Shown here piece by piece: positions 33,747 through 48,049 of a stretch of DNA of 64,000 bases. Within the stretch, counting starts at the first letter, position 1, and each line of letters begins with the position of its first letter. The translations under genes were made by a program, and so were the position numbers. Origin of the DNA: Methyloversatilis thermotolerans (GTDB lineage: Bacteria > Pseudomonadota > Gammaproteobacteria > Burkholderiales > Rhodocyclaceae); contig NZ_KB889967.1 in assembly GCF_000372885.1 (NCBI RefSeq), forward strand, positions 2,166,655 to 2,230,654. Direction: 5' to 3'. The notes under the pieces were generated by a model, which saw nothing but the letters and a program-made list of their open reading frames with translations, was not told the DNA's origin and made no database searches.

Positions 33747-36560
33747 TCAGGCATGTTCGCGGGCTTCGCCCGCACCGTGCAGATTGGCATCGCAACGGCC
33801 GCACAGTTCCGGATGTTCCGGATTGCTGCCCACATCCGCGCAGTAGTGCCAGCAGCGGGCGCACTTCGCGTGCGCGCTCGGCGCAGCCGTGACGCCCTGC
33901 TCCGCTTCGTTTCCGACCTTTTTCAGCGTCGCCGCCGAGGTGATCAACACAAAGCGCAGATCGTCGCCGAGCGCCGCCAGATCCTCGTACAGCTCGCCCG
34001 ACGCCGCGACCTCGACTTCGGCCTGCAGCGACGAACCGATGCCGCCCTCCGATCGCAGGTTCTCGAGCACCCGCGCCGATTCCGCCCGCAGTGCCCGTAT
34101 GCGGCTCCAGCTCGCCATCAGTGCCGCTTCGTCCGCCTGTTCCGGCAGCACATGCCAGGTGGTGAGCATGACGCTGTCGGCATCCTTGTCGCCGAGCACG
34201 GTCCAGATTTCCTCGGCGGTGAAGGCCAGTACCGGCGCCATCAGCCGTACCAGGGTCTGGGCGACATGCCACAGCGCCGACTGCGCCGAGCGGCGGGCGA
34301 GGGACGCGGGGGCCGTGGTGTACAGGCGATCCTTCAGTACATCGAGGTAGAAGGCGCCGAGGTCTTCCGACGCAAAGTGCTGCAGCGCCTGCACCACGCG
34401 GTGAAACTCGTAGCGCTCGTAATCGGCGGTCACGCGCGCCTGCAGGTCGCGCGTCAGGGCCAGCGCGTAGCGGTCTATGGTGAGCCACTGGTTGGCCGGC
34501 AGCATGTCGGCCTGCGCGTCGAAATCGGCGATGTTGGCGAGCAGGAAGCGCACCGTATTGCGCAGCCGGCGGTAGGTTTCAACCACGCGGTCAAGGATTT
34601 CCTTCGAGATCGACAACTCGCCCGAGTAATCGGTGGACGCCAGCCACAGGCGCAGGATTTCGATGCCCAGCTTGTTGCCGACTTCCTGCGGTTCGATGCC
34701 GTTGCCGAGCGACTTGGACATCTTGCGGCCCTGCGCGTCGACCGTAAAACCGTGGGTCAGCAGCGCGCGGTACGGCGCCTGGCCGTCGATCGCGCAGCCG
34801 GTCAGCAGCGATGAGTGGAACCAGCCGCGGTGCTGATCCGAACCTTCGAGGTAGAGGTCGGCCACGGGGCCGCCGTCGGTGCGCGCCAGATCGGCGTGCG
34901 AGCCGCGCAGCACATGCCAGTGGGTAGCGCCGGAATCGAACCACACGTCCAGCGTGTCGCTGATCTTCTCGTACTGCGCCGCATCCGCGCCCAGCAGTTC
35001 GGTGGCGTCGAGATTGAACCAGGCGTCGATGCCTTCAGCGTCCACGCGGGTCGCCACCGCTTCCATCAGTTCGACCGTGCGCGGATGCAGCTCGCCGCTT
35101 TCGCGATGGATGAAGAACGGAATCGGCACGCCCCAGTTGCGCTGGCGCGAGATGCACCAGTCCGGCCGGTTGGCGATCATGGCCGCCAGCCGTGCCTTGC
35201 CCCAGTCCGGGTAGAACGCGGTGTTGTCGATCGCGGCCAGCGCCGATTCGCGCAGGCTGAGGCCGCCTTCGGGCTTGAGGTCCATGCCGACGAACCACTG
35301 CGCGGTGGCGCGGTAGATGAGCGGCGTCTTGTGGCGCCAGCAGTGCATGTAGCTGTGCTGGATCTTTTCGTGCGAAAACAGCGCGCCGACCTCCGCCAGC
35401 TTCTCGACGATGACCGGATTCGCCTTCCAGATGTGCAGGCCGCCGAACAAGGGCAGGGACTCGGCATACACGCCGTTGCTCTGTACCGGATTCAACACGT
35501 CGGCCACGGTCAGGCCGTTCTTCATGCAGGAGTTGAAGTCATCCACGCCATAGGCCGGCGCGCAGTGCACGATGCCGGTGCCGGCGTCGATGCCCACGTA
35601 GTCGGCCAGGAAGACCGGCGATTCGCGCTCGTAAAGCGGGTGGTGGAAGGCGATGCGCTCCAGCTTGTTGCCGGTCGCGGTGGCGAGCACGCGCCCCTCG
35701 CGACCGAAGCGCTTCAGGCTCTGGTCGACCAGCGCCTCGGCCAGCACCAGACAGCCGGCGTCGGTCTGCACCAGCGCATACACATGCTCCGGATGCATGT
35801 TGAGCGCCTGGTTGGCCGGTATCGTCCATGGCGTGGTGGTCCAGATCACCGCATGCACACTGCCGGCGGGCAGTCCGGCCAGGCCGAAGGCGGCCGCCAG
35901 GCGCGCACGCTCGCGCTCCGCGAGCGGGAAGCCGACATCCACCGCCGGGCTCGCCTTGTCCTGGTATTCGACCTCGGCTTCGGCCAGCGCCGATCCGCAG
36001 TCGAAACACCAGTTCACTGGCTTCAGGCCGCGGTACACCCAGCCCTTCTTCACCATTTCGGCCAGTGCGCGGATTTCGCCCGCCTCGTTGCCGAAATCCA
36101 TGGTGCGGTAGGGGCGGTCCCAATCGGCCAGCACGCCGAGGCGGATGAAACCCTTCTTCTGGATGTCCACCTGCTCCGCGGCAAAGGCACGACACAGCTT
36201 GCGCACTTCGGACGCAGGCAGGTTCTTGCCGTGCTTCTTCTCGATCTGGTGCTCGATCGGCAGGCCGTGGCAGTCCCAGCCCGGCACATAGGGCGCATCG
36301 AAACCAGCCAGCGTCTTGGAGCGGACGATGATGTCCTTCAGGATCTTGTTGACCGCGTGACCGAGGTGAATATCGCCGTTCGCATAGGGCGGGCCATCGT
36401 GCAGCACGAATTTCGGACGACCTTTCGTCTTTTCGCGGATGCGGCGGTAGAGCTGGCTCTGCTGCCATTGCTGTACCCAGCCGGGCTCGCGCTTGGGCAG
36501 GTCACCGCGCATCGGGAAAGCGGTGTCGGGCAGGTTCAGCGTCGTGCGGTAATCAGCCAT
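33747..36560 (-). CDS. ileS: Isoleucyl-tRNA synthetase
   Basis: 937 residues, the normal bacterial length. Class Ia synthetase with the HIGH-type motif [12 protein letters not shown] (57-68), an editing domain ([12 protein letters not shown]), the KMSKS loop [10 protein letters not shown] and a C-terminal zinc finger (CARCWHYC ... CGRC). Charges tRNA-Ile and edits valine. The ATG at 36560 follows ribF closely (6 bases). The gene order ribF-ileS-lspA is conserved. Confidence 0.97.
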   Translation of the reverse strand: MADYRTTLNLPDTAFPMRGDLPKREPGWVQQWQQSQLYRRIREKTKGRPKFVLHDGPPYANGDIHLGHAVNKILKDIIVRSKTLAGFDAPYVPGWDCHGLPIEHQIEKKHGKNLPASEVRKLCRAFAAEQVDIQKKGFIRLGVLADWDRPYRTMDFGNEAGEIRALAEMVKKGWVYRGLKPVNWCFDCGSALAEAEVEYQDKASPAVDVGFPLAERERARLAAAFGLAGLPAGSVHAVIWTTTPWTIPANQALNMHPEHVYALVQTDAGCLVLAEALVDQSLKRFGREGRVLATATGNKLERIAFHHPLYERESPVFLADYVGIDAGTGIVHCAPAYGVDDFNSCMKNGLTVADVLNPVQSNGVYAESLPLFGGLHIWKANPVIVEKLAEVGALFSHEKIQHSYMHCWRHKTPLIYRATAQWFVGMDLKPEGGLSLRESALAAIDNTAFYPDWGKARLAAMIANRPDWCISRQRNWGVPIPFFIHRESGELHPRTVELMEAVATRVDAEGIDAWFNLDATELLGADAAQYEKISDTLDVWFDSGATHWHVLRGSHADLARTDGGPVADLYLEGSDQHRGWFHSSLLTGCAIDGQAPYRALLTHGFTVDAQGRKMSKSLGNGIEPQEVGNKLGIEILRLWLASTDYSGELSISKEILDRVVETYRRLRNTVRFLLANIADFDAQADMLPANQWLTIDRYALALTRDLQARVTADYERYEFHRVVQALQHFASEDLGAFYLDVLKDRLYTTAPASLARRSAQSALWHVAQTLVRLMAPVLAFTAEEIWTVLGDKDADSVMLTTWHVLPEQADEAALMASWSRIRALRAESARVLENLRSEGGIGSSLQAEVEVAASGELYEDLAALGDDLRFVLITSAATLKKVGNEAEQGVTAAPSAHAKCARCWHYCADVGSNPEHPELCGRCDANLHGAGEAREHA

Positions 36561-36566
36561 CTTTGA

Positions 36567-37517
36567 TCAGCCAGTTCGGTCTTCGGAAATCGGGTGCGCG
36601 GCGAACCAGGCGCGGGTGTCGTCCACGTCCTGAGCGATCGCCGCACGCAGTGCGTCCAGCCCTTCGTAGCGGGCTTCGTCGCGCAATTTGTGGCAGAAGC
36701 GTACGGTCACATGCCTGTCGTAAAGATCCACGTCCCGGTCCAGCACGTAGACCTCGCAGGTCGGTTTCAGCCCATCGGCAATGGTGGGGCGCACGCCGAC
36801 GCTGGCCGCACCCGGCGCGTCGACCAGGCCGCCGCCGGTCACCGTGACCGCAAAAATACCTGTCAGTGGCAGCGAACGATGTTTCAGTTGCACGTTGGCG
36901 GTCGGAAAACCAAGCTGCCGCCCGATTTTCTGGCCATGTTCAACCCGTCCGCTGATTGCGTAGGGCCGCCCCAGCAGCCGGCGCGCGCGCGTCAGCTCGC
37001 CCTTTTCCAGCGCATCGCGCACGGCCGAACTGGATGCGCGCTCACCGCCGACCTCGACCGTATCCATGCTTGCGACATCGAAACCGTACTGGCGCCCGGC
37101 TTCGTGCAAGCGGGCGAAATCGCCCTCGCGACCGCGCCCGAAACGGAAGTCATCGCCGACGATGAGATGACGCACCGCCAGGCCGCGCACCAGCAGATCG
37201 TCGATGAAAGCCTGCGCATCGAGCGCGGCAAAACGCGCGTTGAAGCGACAGACGTATACGCGGCGCACACCGGCGTGAGCGAAGAGCTGGAGCTTCTCGC
37301 GCAGGCTGGTCAGCCGGGTAGGCCTTTTTTCGTGCAGGAAGAATTCGCGCGGGTGAGGCTCGAAGGTCATGACCGCCGCGGGCATGGCGAGCGCGGCCGC
37401 GCGCTCCGCAAGCCGGGCAAGCAGTGCCTGGTGGCCGACGTGTACGCCGTCGAAGTTGCCTATCGTGAGCACGACGGGCGTATCGGCATGATTCGGGATT
37501 GCGCGGAAGACCTGCAC
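36567..37517 (-). CDS. ribF: Bifunctional riboflavin kinase/FAD synthetase
   Basis: 316 residues. The N-terminal FAD synthetase half has [16 protein letters not shown] and FEPHPREFF; the middle has [16 protein letters not shown] and SSSAVRDAL; the C-terminal riboflavin kinase half has [20 protein letters not shown] and a GLDALRAAI helix. It makes FMN and FAD from riboflavin, the cofactors used by the ApbE enzyme elsewhere in the window. The start is GTG at 37517 (VQVFRAIPN), which matches the family start; a longer reading would run through the tRNA-Leu gene and is rejected. Confidence 0.92.
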   Translation of the reverse strand: MQVFRAIPNHADTPVVLTIGNFDGVHVGHQALLARLAERAAALAMPAAVMTFEPHPREFFLHEKRPTRLTSLREKLQLFAHAGVRRVYVCRFNARFAALDAQAFIDDLLVRGLAVRHLIVGDDFRFGRGREGDFARLHEAGRQYGFDVASMDTVEVGGERASSSAVRDALEKGELTRARRLLGRPYAISGRVEHGQKIGRQLGFPTANVQLKHRSLPLTGIFAVTVTGGGLVDAPGAASVGVRPTIADGLKPTCEVYVLDRDVDLYDRHVTVRFCHKLRDEARYEGLDALRAAIAQDVDDTRAWFAAHPISEDRTG

Positions 37518-37584
37518 GGATGGACGTGGTTTGGGCGTGCTCGCCACTACGCGTGAAAACCGGCAAGTATACCTGTCCACATCG

Positions 37585-37669
37585 TGGTGCCGGGAGGGGG
37601 ACTCGAACCCCCACACCTTGCGGCGGCGGATTTTGAATCCGCTGCGTCTACCGATTCCGCCATCCCGGC
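37585..37669 (-). tRNA. tRNA-Leu (anticodon CAA)
   Basis: 85 bases with encoded CCA. Acceptor GCCGGGA pairs with TCCCGGC, then A and CCA. Anticodon stem GCGGA/TCCGC holds loop TTCAAAA, anticodon CAA. The long variable arm is typical of a class II leucine tRNA, and the T loop is GGTTCGAGTCC. It lies 67 bases upstream of ribF on the same strand. Confidence 0.95.
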
Positions 37670-37725
37670 AGGGAAGAGGCGGGATTATGCGGGCGACCGG
37701 CGGGGTCCGGCAAGTCACCCGACGG

Positions 37726-37731
37726 TACAAT
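37726..37731 (+). promoter_or_regulatory. Probable -10 box for queA
   Basis: TACAAT 51 bases before the queA GTG start, in the context CGGTACAATGCG. The same CGGTACAAT/CGGTATAAT context occurs before rnpB and the GST gene. No clear -35. Confidence 0.45.
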
Positions 37732-37782
37732 GCGCGGTTTTTCGCAGTGTTCGCCGCGCTGCGCCTGCCCGAATACACCGCC

Positions 37783-39934
<2,152 letters not shown>

Positions 39935-40033
39935 GCGCCCGCACACGCCGGCCCTTCCGTCCGGCGCACCCGGGCTGTCATGGCGCGGCTGATATACTTG
40001 CGCGCTTTCCAACAATTCCATCCGGAGACTTCA

Positions 40034-40360
40034 GTGTTCATTTCTCCTGCCTACGCGCAAACCGGCGGTGCCTCGGATCCGACCGGCGGCCTTATGGGTC
40101 TGCTGCCCATCATCCTGATGTTCGGCGTGATCTGGTTCCTGATGATCCGTCCGCAGATGAAGCGCGCCAAGGAACACAAGGCCCTGGTCGAGGCACTTGC
40201 CAAGGGTGACGAGGTGGTCACCCAGGGCGGCATGGCGGGTCGCATCACCAAGGTCGGCGACGCCTTCGTGACGATAGAACTGGCCCCGAACGTCGAAGTC
40301 GCGGTGCAGCGCCAGGCCGTCGCCAATGTGCTGCCCAAGGGCACGTTGAAGGCGCTGTGA
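40034..40360 (+). CDS. yajC: Preprotein translocase subunit YajC
   Basis: 108 residues. Single membrane helix (LLPIILMFGVIWFLMIRPQ) followed by a cytoplasmic domain with KALVEALAKGDEVVTQGGMAGRITKV. Auxiliary subunit of the SecDF-YajC complex that assists protein export. The start is GTG at 40034 with CGGAG 8 bases upstream; the upstream in-frame ATG at 39980 would add a non-conserved segment. It is followed after 70 bases by secD. Confidence 0.92.
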   Translation: MFISPAYAQTGGASDPTGGLMGLLPIILMFGVIWFLMIRPQMKRAKEHKALVEALAKGDEVVTQGGMAGRITKVGDAFVTIELAPNVEVAVQRQAVANVLPKGTLKAL

Positions 40361-40430
40361 GCCGATCCGGCGGGTGGTCCGGCCACCCGCTCCCGATTTT
40401 CCCCATCCCTCCCCTGCCCCCCGCCCCGCA

Positions 40431-42281
40431 ATGAACCGCTACCCGCTCTGGAAAAACGCGCTGGTGATCGTGGCGCTGCTGCTCGGGCTGATCTACACCC
40501 TGCCCAACTTCTACGGCGAAGCGCCTGCCGTGCAGGTGTCGACCACCCGGCCCGGCGTCGCACTGGACAACGCGCTGATGGCGCGCGTCGAGACATCCCT
40601 GAAGGAGGCCTCGATCGCGCACACCGGCCTCACGCTCGACACCGCCGGCGTGCGCGTGCGGCTGGGCGATACCGACACGCAACTGAAGACGCGCGACGCC
40701 CTGGAAAGGGCTCTCAATCCGGATCCCGCGGATCCGCATTACGTGGTGGCGCTGAACCTGCTCTCCAAGTCGCCGGAATGGCTGCATTCGGTCGGTGCCT
40801 TGCCGATGTACCTCGGCCTCGACCTGCGCGGCGGTGTGCACTTCCTGCTGCAGGTGGACATGAAGGGCGCGATGACCAAGCGGCTGGATTCCATGGCCTC
40901 CGACCTGCGCATTCAACTGCGCGAGAAGAACATCCGGCATGGTGGCATCAACCGCGAAGGCGATGCGATCACGCTGCGCTTCCGTGACGAAGCGGGCCGC
41001 AGCGCCGCGCGGGGGGCCATCGAGGATGCCCTGCCCGATCTCGCATGGGTGGCCAGTCAGTCCGGCGCGGATTACGTGTACACCGGGCGCATGAAGGAGA
41101 TCGCGGAAAAGGATCTGCGCGAATCGGCGATCAAGCAGAACATCCTGACGCTGCAGAAGCGGGTCAATGAACTGGGGGTGGCCGAGCCCATCATCCAGCA
41201 GCAGGGCGCCGACCGCATCGTCGTGCAGTTGCCGGGGGTGCAGGACGTGGCGAAGGCCAAGGATCTGATCGGCCGCACCGCCACGCTGGAAGTGCGTCTG
41301 GTCGACCAGGAAGCGATGATCAGCGGCGTCACCGAAGGGCTGGACGTGTTCCCGGAGCGCTCGCGCAATGGCGACATCAACCAGGTCCCGGTCAAAAAGC
41401 AGGTCATCCTGACCGGCGAGCGCTTCGAAACCGCGCAGGCCTCGTTCGACGACGCCAACCGCCCGGCGGTGGCGGTGAAGCTCGACGCCACCGGCGGCCG
41501 CATCATGCGCACGGTGACGCGCGAGAACCTGAAAAAGATGATGGCCATCCTGCTGTTCGAGAAGGGGCGCGGTGAGGCGATTTCGGTCGCCACCATCCAG
41601 GGCGAGTTCGGTGACCGCTTCCAGATCACCGGCCAGTTCTCGCCGCAGGAAACGAATACGCTGGCCATCCTGATCCGTTCCGGTGCGCTCGCGGCGCCGA
41701 TGGAAATCGTCGAGGAACGCGTGATCGGTCCTTCGCTGGGCGCCGAGAACATCCAGAAAGGCTTCGATTCCACGCTGTGGGGCTTCGTCGCCATCGCCGT
41801 GTTCATGATCGGCTACTACATGGTGTTCGGCTTCATTTCGACCGCCGCACTGGCTTCCAACCTGCTGTTCCTGATCGCACTGCTGTCGCTTTTGCAGGCC
41901 ACGCTCACGCTGCCCGGCATCGCCGCGATCGCGCTCACGCTGGGCATGGCGATCGACGCCAATGTGCTGATCAACGAACGGGTGCGCGAGGAACTGCGCA
42001 ACGGTGTCACGCCGCAGGCAGCCATCGCCGCCGGTTACGACCGCGCCTGGGCGACGATTCTCGATTCCAACATCACGACGCTGATCGCCGGCCTTGCCTT
42101 GCTCATTTTCGGCTCGGGTCCGGTGCGCGGCTTCGCCGTGGTGCACTGCCTGGGCATCCTGACCTCGATGTTCAGCGCGGTCGTCGTGTCGCGCGCACTG
42201 GTCAATGTCGTGTATGGCCGGGCCCGCAAGCTCGAGAAGGTGTCCATCGGCACCGTATGGAAGCCGGGTACCGGCGCCTGA
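40431..42281 (+). CDS. secD: Protein translocase subunit SecD
   Basis: 616 residues. N-terminal membrane helix, large periplasmic region (YLGLDLRGGVHFLLQVDM block), then five membrane helices with ALTLGMAIDANVLINERVREE. Uses the proton gradient to pull exported proteins through SecYEG. The ATG at 40431 (MNRYPLWKN) gives the family start. It is followed by secF after 24 bases. A very long antisense open frame covers this gene and secF but has no protein character. Confidence 0.96.
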   Translation: MNRYPLWKNALVIVALLLGLIYTLPNFYGEAPAVQVSTTRPGVALDNALMARVETSLKEASIAHTGLTLDTAGVRVRLGDTDTQLKTRDALERALNPDPADPHYVVALNLLSKSPEWLHSVGALPMYLGLDLRGGVHFLLQVDMKGAMTKRLDSMASDLRIQLREKNIRHGGINREGDAITLRFRDEAGRSAARGAIEDALPDLAWVASQSGADYVYTGRMKEIAEKDLRESAIKQNILTLQKRVNELGVAEPIIQQQGADRIVVQLPGVQDVAKAKDLIGRTATLEVRLVDQEAMISGVTEGLDVFPERSRNGDINQVPVKKQVILTGERFETAQASFDDANRPAVAVKLDATGGRIMRTVTRENLKKMMAILLFEKGRGEAISVATIQGEFGDRFQITGQFSPQETNTLAILIRSGALAAPMEIVEERVIGPSLGAENIQKGFDSTLWGFVAIAVFMIGYYMVFGFISTAALASNLLFLIALLSLLQATLTLPGIAAIALTLGMAIDANVLINERVREELRNGVTPQAAIAAGYDRAWATILDSNITTLIAGLALLIFGSGPVRGFAVVHCLGILTSMFSAVVVSRALVNVVYGRARKLEKVSIGTVWKPGTGA

Positions 42282-42305
42282 AACCCAGCCAGGAAAAGAA
42301 CAGCC

Positions 42306-43244
42306 ATGGAATTCTTCCGCATCCGGCGCGACATCCCTTTCATGCGGCACGCGCTGGTGTTCAACATCATTTCCCTCATCACCTTCGTGCTCGCCGTGTT
42401 CTTCCTGGCCACGCGCGGCCTGCATCTGTCGGTGGAGTTCACCGGCGGCACGCTGATGGAGGTGAATTACAGCGAGGCACCGGAACTCGAAGCGGTACGC
42501 AAGACGCTGACCGATGCCGGCTACAGCGATCCTCAGGTGCAGAAGTTCGGTACCGCGCGTGACGTGATGATCCGTCTGCCCCTCATCAAGGACAGCGATT
42601 CGGCCAAGGTGAGCCAGCACGTGATGGGCGCGCTGGCCGCGGCGCCCGGTCCGCAACCGGAACTGCGCCGGGTCGAATACGTCGGCCCGCAGGTGGGCAA
42701 GGAACTGGCGGCGGACGGCTCGCTCGCGCTCATGCTCGTGATCATCGGCATCATGATCTACCTCGCGATGCGCTTCGAATGGCGCTTCGCGGTGGCTGCC
42801 ATCATCGCCAACCTGCACGACGTGGTGATCATTCTCGGCTTCTTCGCCGCCTTCCAGTGGGAGTTCTCGCTGCCTGTCCTGGCCGCCGTACTGGCCGTGC
42901 TGGGTTATTCGGTCAATGAATCGGTGGTGGTGTTCGACCGGGTGCGCGAGGTGTTCCGCAATCCCCGCAAGCGCACCATGGCCGTGCCACAGGTGCTGGA
43001 CCACGCGATCACCAGCACCATTTCGCGCACCATCATCACGCACGGGTCCACCCAGATGATGGTGCTGTCCATGCTGCTGTTCGGTGGTCAGGCCCTGCAC
43101 TACTTCGCGGTTGCGCTGACCATAGGCATCTGCTTCGGCATCTATTCGTCGGTGCTGGTGGCCAGCCCGCTCGTGATGTGGCTGGGCGTGAAGCGCGAAC
43201 AACTGGTGAAGCCGCCCAAGCAGAAGCAGGAAGCCGTGGTCTGA
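42306..43244 (+). CDS. secF: Protein translocase subunit SecF
   Basis: 312 residues with six membrane helices. Family blocks are FTGGTLMEV near residue 45, the SLALMLVIIGIMIYLAMRFEW helix pair, LGYSVNESVVVFDRVREVF and a T-S-ISRTIITHGST region. Partner of SecD in export. Last gene of the queA-tgt-yajC-secDF series, followed by a strong bidirectional terminator. Confidence 0.96.
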   Translation: MEFFRIRRDIPFMRHALVFNIISLITFVLAVFFLATRGLHLSVEFTGGTLMEVNYSEAPELEAVRKTLTDAGYSDPQVQKFGTARDVMIRLPLIKDSDSAKVSQHVMGALAAAPGPQPELRRVEYVGPQVGKELAADGSLALMLVIIGIMIYLAMRFEWRFAVAAIIANLHDVVIILGFFAAFQWEFSLPVLAAVLAVLGYSVNESVVVFDRVREVFRNPRKRTMAVPQVLDHAITSTISRTIITHGSTQMMVLSMLLFGGQALHYFAVALTIGICFGIYSSVLVASPLVMWLGVKREQLVKPPKQKQEAVV

Positions 43245-43256
43245 CAGTCCGCCCGG

Positions 43257-43304
43257 TCGCGCCCACAAAAAACCCGGCCATGGCCGGGTTTTTTGTGGGC
43301 GCGA
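43257..43304. terminator. Bidirectional terminator, 48-base perfect palindrome
   Basis: Both 24-base arms are exactly complementary, centred between 43280 and 43281. The GC core CCCGGCCATGGCCGGG is flanked on each side by A6 or T6 and then a GC clamp. It serves secF on the plus strand and the convergent gene at 43314 on the minus strand. Confidence 0.9.
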
Positions 43305-43313
43305 GGCTGGAAA

Positions 43314-43634
43314 TCAGGGCTGGGCGAACACCTGTTTCACGCGCAGGGATTGCCCGCTCTCCAGCAGCCCCGCCAGACGATCGATATTCGGGTGCTTGCC
43401 CGGATTGGCCTGCGCATCGGCGGTATGTTCGCCATACAGCTCCAGACCATGACGGGCGGCATCGCCATCGATCGCGCCATGCAACTGGGCGAGATGGTTA
43501 TAGACCGCCAGCGAGCCGGCCTGCCCCGGCTTGTTCTCTATCGTGGCGACCACTTCACCCGCGGCATCCAGCAACTGTATGGCGGACAGATGGGACACGC
43601 CGGGCAAGGTTTTCAGGGTATCGGCGAAACTCAT
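43314..43634 (-). CDS. Conserved hypothetical protein downstream of purB
   Basis: 106 residues, soluble, without signal peptide. The sequence reads as a compact alpha/beta protein (TLPGVSHLSAIQLLDAAGEVVATIENKPGQAGSLAVY in pieces) ending VKQVFAQP. I do not recognise a named family. The ATG has AAGGAG upstream, and the gene lies 18 bases after purB on the same strand, so it is probably co-transcribed with it. Its end lies directly at the bidirectional terminator. Confidence 0.75.
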   Translation of the reverse strand: MSFADTLKTLPGVSHLSAIQLLDAAGEVVATIENKPGQAGSLAVYNHLAQLHGAIDGDAARHGLELYGEHTADAQANPGKHPNIDRLAGLLESGQSLRVKQVFAQP

Positions 43635-43652
43635 TGCAACTCCTTCGATGAC

Positions 43653-45167
<1,515 letters not shown>

Positions 45168-45182
45168 CTATCGGTGCAGCCC

Positions 45183-45791
45183 ATGAAACTCGTCGGTTCC
45201 TACACCAGCCCCTATGTCCGCAAGGCGCGCGCCGTTCTTGCCGAAAAGAAGATCGACTGCGAGTTCGTCGTGGATTCGCCGTGGCCCGATACCACCGGTG
45301 TTCCCGACCTGAATCCGCTAGGCAAGATTCCGGTTCTGGTGCTGGACGATGACTCCTGCCTGTACGACTCGCGCGTCATCGTCGAGTACCTTGACGGCGT
45401 GGCGCCAAACAACAAGCTGCTCCCTACGCCGGCGCGCGAACGCGCGCTGGTCAAGCGCTGGGAGGCCCTGGCCGACGGCCTGATCGACGCCGCGGTCGTC
45501 ATCGTGCTCGAGAAGAAGCGTCCCGACGCAGAGCGCAGTGCGGCCTGGATGGAACGCCATCAGGCCAAGATCGAACGCGCGCTTGCCGCGCTCGCGCACG
45601 ATGTCGGCGACAATGCGTGGTGCCATGGCAATGGCGTTTCGCTGGCCGACATTGCCGTCGGCTGTGCGCTGGGCTATCTCGATTTCCGCATGCCGCAGAT
45701 CGATTGGCGGGCAGCACACCCCAATCTGGGCCGGCTGCAGGACAAGCTCATGCAGAGGCCGTCGCTCGCCGACACCGTTCCGCACGAATAA
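45183..45791 (+). CDS. Glutathione S-transferase family protein
   Basis: 202 residues. N-terminal thioredoxin-like domain with the active-site region YTSPYVRKAR (Ser near residue 8), LNPLGKIPVLV cis-proline and YDSRVIVEYLD for glutathione binding; helical C-terminal domain with GVSLADIAVGCALGYLDFR. The order and length fit the YibF/beta-like bacterial GSTs. Cytosolic, substrate unknown. The ATG at 45183 lies directly after a consensus -10 box. It is convergent with mnmA. Confidence 0.9.
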   Translation: MKLVGSYTSPYVRKARAVLAEKKIDCEFVVDSPWPDTTGVPDLNPLGKIPVLVLDDDSCLYDSRVIVEYLDGVAPNNKLLPTPARERALVKRWEALADGLIDAAVVIVLEKKRPDAERSAAWMERHQAKIERALAALAHDVGDNAWCHGNGVSLADIAVGCALGYLDFRMPQIDWRAAHPNLGRLQDKLMQRPSLADTVPHE

Positions 45792-45796
45792 CCGGA

Positions 45797-45823
45797 GCGG
45801 CGCGACAATCGCGGTCGCGCCGC
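45797..45823. other. GC hairpin between convergent GST and mnmA genes
   Basis: A perfect 10-base stem GCGGCGCGAC/GTCGCGCCGC with a 7-base loop. There is no T tract, so it may only block decay or act as a weak terminator in both directions. Confidence 0.4.
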
Positions 45824-45910
45824 CCGGATGTCCGGTGACCGCGCTTCGCGGCCGGACGCCGTGATGCGGGCGAACCCCTGGTCCGGCGCGCCCCTCTCCA
45901 GGGCTGCGCG

Positions 45911-47047
45911 CTATTCGCCTGAAGACAGGATGATGCCGCCACCCAGGCACACCTTGCTTTCGTATACGACCACGCTCTGCCCCGGTGTGACCGCCCACTG
46001 CGGCTCGGCAAACACGATTTCGCAGCGCGATGCATCGACCACGTCGATGCTGCACGGCGCGTCCGGCTGCCGATAGCGTGTCTTGGCGGCGTACACCCAG
46101 TGCGTGTGCGGCGCGCGACCGGACACCCATGACAGGTCGCCCGCCACCAGGCGGCCGGATTGCAGCGCAGGATGATCATGGCCGCGCACCACGTACAGCA
46201 CATTGTTCTGCATGTCCTTGCGCGCGGCATACCACGCATCGTGCTCGCCGGCATGATCCGCCATGCCCTTGAGCCCGCCGATGCCCAGGCCCTTGCGCTG
46301 CCCTATCGTGTGATACATCAGCCCTTCGTGACGGCCAACAACGCGCTCACTGTCCAGATCGCGGATTTCACCCGGCGCGAGCGGCAGGTAGCGCTGCAGG
46401 AATTCGCGGAACGGCCGCTCGCCGACGAAACAGATGCCGGTCGAATCCTTCTTGTCCGCATTGGCCAGCCCCGCCTCCGCCGCGATGCGGCGGACTTCGC
46501 GCTTGTACAGATGACCCACCGGGAACATCGTGCGCGAGAGCTGGGCCTGGTTCAGCCGGTGCAGGAAATAGCTCTGGTCCTTGTTGCCGTCCTCGCCCTT
46601 CATCAACTGGAACAGCCCCTCGAACAACCTCACCTGGGCATAGTGTCCGGTCGCGATGCGGGTGGCGCCGAGCTGCATGGCGTGATCGAGAAAGGCCGCG
46701 AACTTGATTTCGGCGTTGCACAGCACGTCGGGATTGGGCGTGCGTCCGGCCTGGTATTCCCTCAGGAAGCTGGCGAACACCCGGTCCTTGTACTCGGCCG
46801 AGAAATTGACCACCTCGATGTCGATGCCGATCACTTCGGCTGCGGACACCGCATCGATCAGATCCTGCCGGGTGGAACAGTATTCGTCGGTGTCGTCATC
46901 CTCCCAGTTCTTCATGAACAGACCGACAACGTGGTAACCAGCGCGCTTGAGCAACAAGGCCGACACCGACGAATCAACGCCGCCCGACAGGCCCACCACC
47001 ACGGTTTCCCCATTGCCGGGCGCAATGCCCGCCAGAGCTTCATTCAT
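45911..47047 (-). CDS. mnmA: tRNA-specific 2-thiouridylase
   Basis: 378 residues. Adds sulfur to wobble U34 of tRNA-Lys, -Glu and -Gln. PP-loop [23 protein letters not shown], catalytic cysteine in [15 protein letters not shown] and the second cysteine in [11 protein letters not shown]. The ATG overlaps the upstream hypothetical gene by 8 bases, so mnmA is the last of three coupled genes (Nudix, hypothetical, mnmA). Confidence 0.96.
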   Translation of the reverse strand: MNEALAGIAPGNGETVVVGLSGGVDSSVSALLLKRAGYHVVGLFMKNWEDDDTDEYCSTRQDLIDAVSAAEVIGIDIEVVNFSAEYKDRVFASFLREYQAGRTPNPDVLCNAEIKFAAFLDHAMQLGATRIATGHYAQVRLFEGLFQLMKGEDGNKDQSYFLHRLNQAQLSRTMFPVGHLYKREVRRIAAEAGLANADKKDSTGICFVGERPFREFLQRYLPLAPGEIRDLDSERVVGRHEGLMYHTIGQRKGLGIGGLKGMADHAGEHDAWYAARKDMQNNVLYVVRGHDHPALQSGRLVAGDLSWVSGRAPHTHWVYAAKTRYRQPDAPCSIDVVDASRCEIVFAEPQWAVTPGQSVVVYESKVCLGGGIILSSGE

Positions 47048-47594
47048 CCGGGTATCCCCCGTCCTTCCATGTATCCAGATCCATCACCACGGCTGGTCTG
47101 CCGTGGTCCCGAAACCAGGTATCGACCGCCCACCGCGTACCATCATCGAGCGCTTCCATGGTGGCGCTGAAATGCTGCAGGATGAGCCAGCTCGTGCGAC
47201 GCTCGATGGCCGTTACCCGGTGGAAGCGCAGCGCCCCGGTCTGTTCGATGCGTTCAAGCAGGCGGGCCGTGGTGTGAGCATGATCGATGCAGTCCATGCG
47301 GCCATACACGCCATCGTCAAGAAAATCGCCGGCGCGGTCGGCATGGATAGGCGACTGCTCGCCCGCCCGGCGATACATGCTTCCGATCACATCCGCCAGA
47401 CGCTGACGTTCATCGGCCGCATCGATTGCCGGCTGCAAGGCGTCGTGCACCGCCTGCATGTCGTCCGCGCTGAAATGCACGGTCTGTCTGGCCAGACATC
47501 CGTAGTTGAAACAGACCTCCACCTCGGCGTCGACCGCCGCACGCAACGGCGCCGCGACCGCCAGCAGTGCGGCGCCGAGCAGCAGGGTGCGCAT
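47040..47594 (-). CDS. Hypothetical exported protein
   Basis: 184 residues. Signal peptide of about 20 residues ([20 protein letters not shown]), then a mature domain with two early cysteines (VCFNYGCLA), [21 protein letters not shown] and [21 protein letters not shown]. The Cys...His/Asp pattern is suggestive of a cysteine-hydrolase-like fold, but I cannot name the family. The ATG overlaps the Nudix stop (TGATG) and its stop overlaps mnmA, so expression is coupled to tRNA thiolation and a Nudix enzyme, a common betaproteobacterial arrangement. Confidence 0.72.
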   Translation of the reverse strand: MRTLLLGAALLAVAAPLRAAVDAEVEVCFNYGCLARQTVHFSADDMQAVHDALQPAIDAADERQRLADVIGSMYRRAGEQSPIHADRAGDFLDDGVYGRMDCIDHAHTTARLLERIEQTGALRFHRVTAIERRTSWLILQHFSATMEALDDGTRWAVDTWFRDHGRPAVVMDLDTWKDGGYPDE

Positions 47595-48049
47595 CAGCAA
47601 TGGTGGCGGATGACGGACAACGGCATGCGCGTGCCATCCAGCCAGTCCTTCACGCAAGCCCACACCAGCGGGCTGCGATGACGGCCGCGGCTGGCTTCGA
47701 TCTCGTCCGCAGTCATCCAGATCGCGCGCACGATGCCGGCGTCCAGCGCCCGACCGGCGATTTCCTCCCCGCTGTCGCCGGAAAAGGCAAAACGCAGATA
47801 GGTCACCTCGCCATCCGGCCGTCGCCACTGGTAGATGCCCACCAGTTCGCGTGGCGCAAACACATGCGCGGTTTCCTCGAGTGCCTCGCGGGCGCAGGCC
47901 TCGACCAGGGATTCGCCCTCTTCGAGATGCCCCGCCGGCTGGTTCAGCAGCAAGCCACCGGAGGTGTGCTCCTCCACCATCAGGAAGCGGCCCCGGTCTT
48001 CCATCAGCGCCGCCACAGTCACATTGGGCTTCCAGATACGTTCACTCAT
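47594..48049 (-). CDS. Nudix hydrolase (NudJ-like)
   Basis: 151 residues. Nudix box GHLEEGESLVEACAREALEET with the expected G-x5-E-x7-REALEE pattern. The flanking VTVAALMEDRGRFLMVEE and QPAGHLE resemble NudJ, which in E. coli acts on HMP-PP and nucleoside di- and triphosphates and is also located beside mnmA. Cytosolic metal-dependent pyrophosphohydrolase. First gene of the three-gene unit ending with mnmA. Confidence 0.9.
   Translation of the reverse strand: MSERIWKPNVTVAALMEDRGRFLMVEEHTSGGLLLNQPAGHLEEGESLVEACAREALEETAHVFAPRELVGIYQWRRPDGEVTYLRFAFSGDSGEEIAGRALDAGIVRAIWMTADEIEASRGRHRSPLVWACVKDWLDGTRMPLSVIRHHC

Noticed and set aside
40245..43268. A 1007-codon open frame on the minus strand, opposite yajC, secD and secF
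   Set aside because: It is the antisense of strongly conserved genes in GC-rich DNA, with His/Arg-rich, non-folded composition and no family resemblance.
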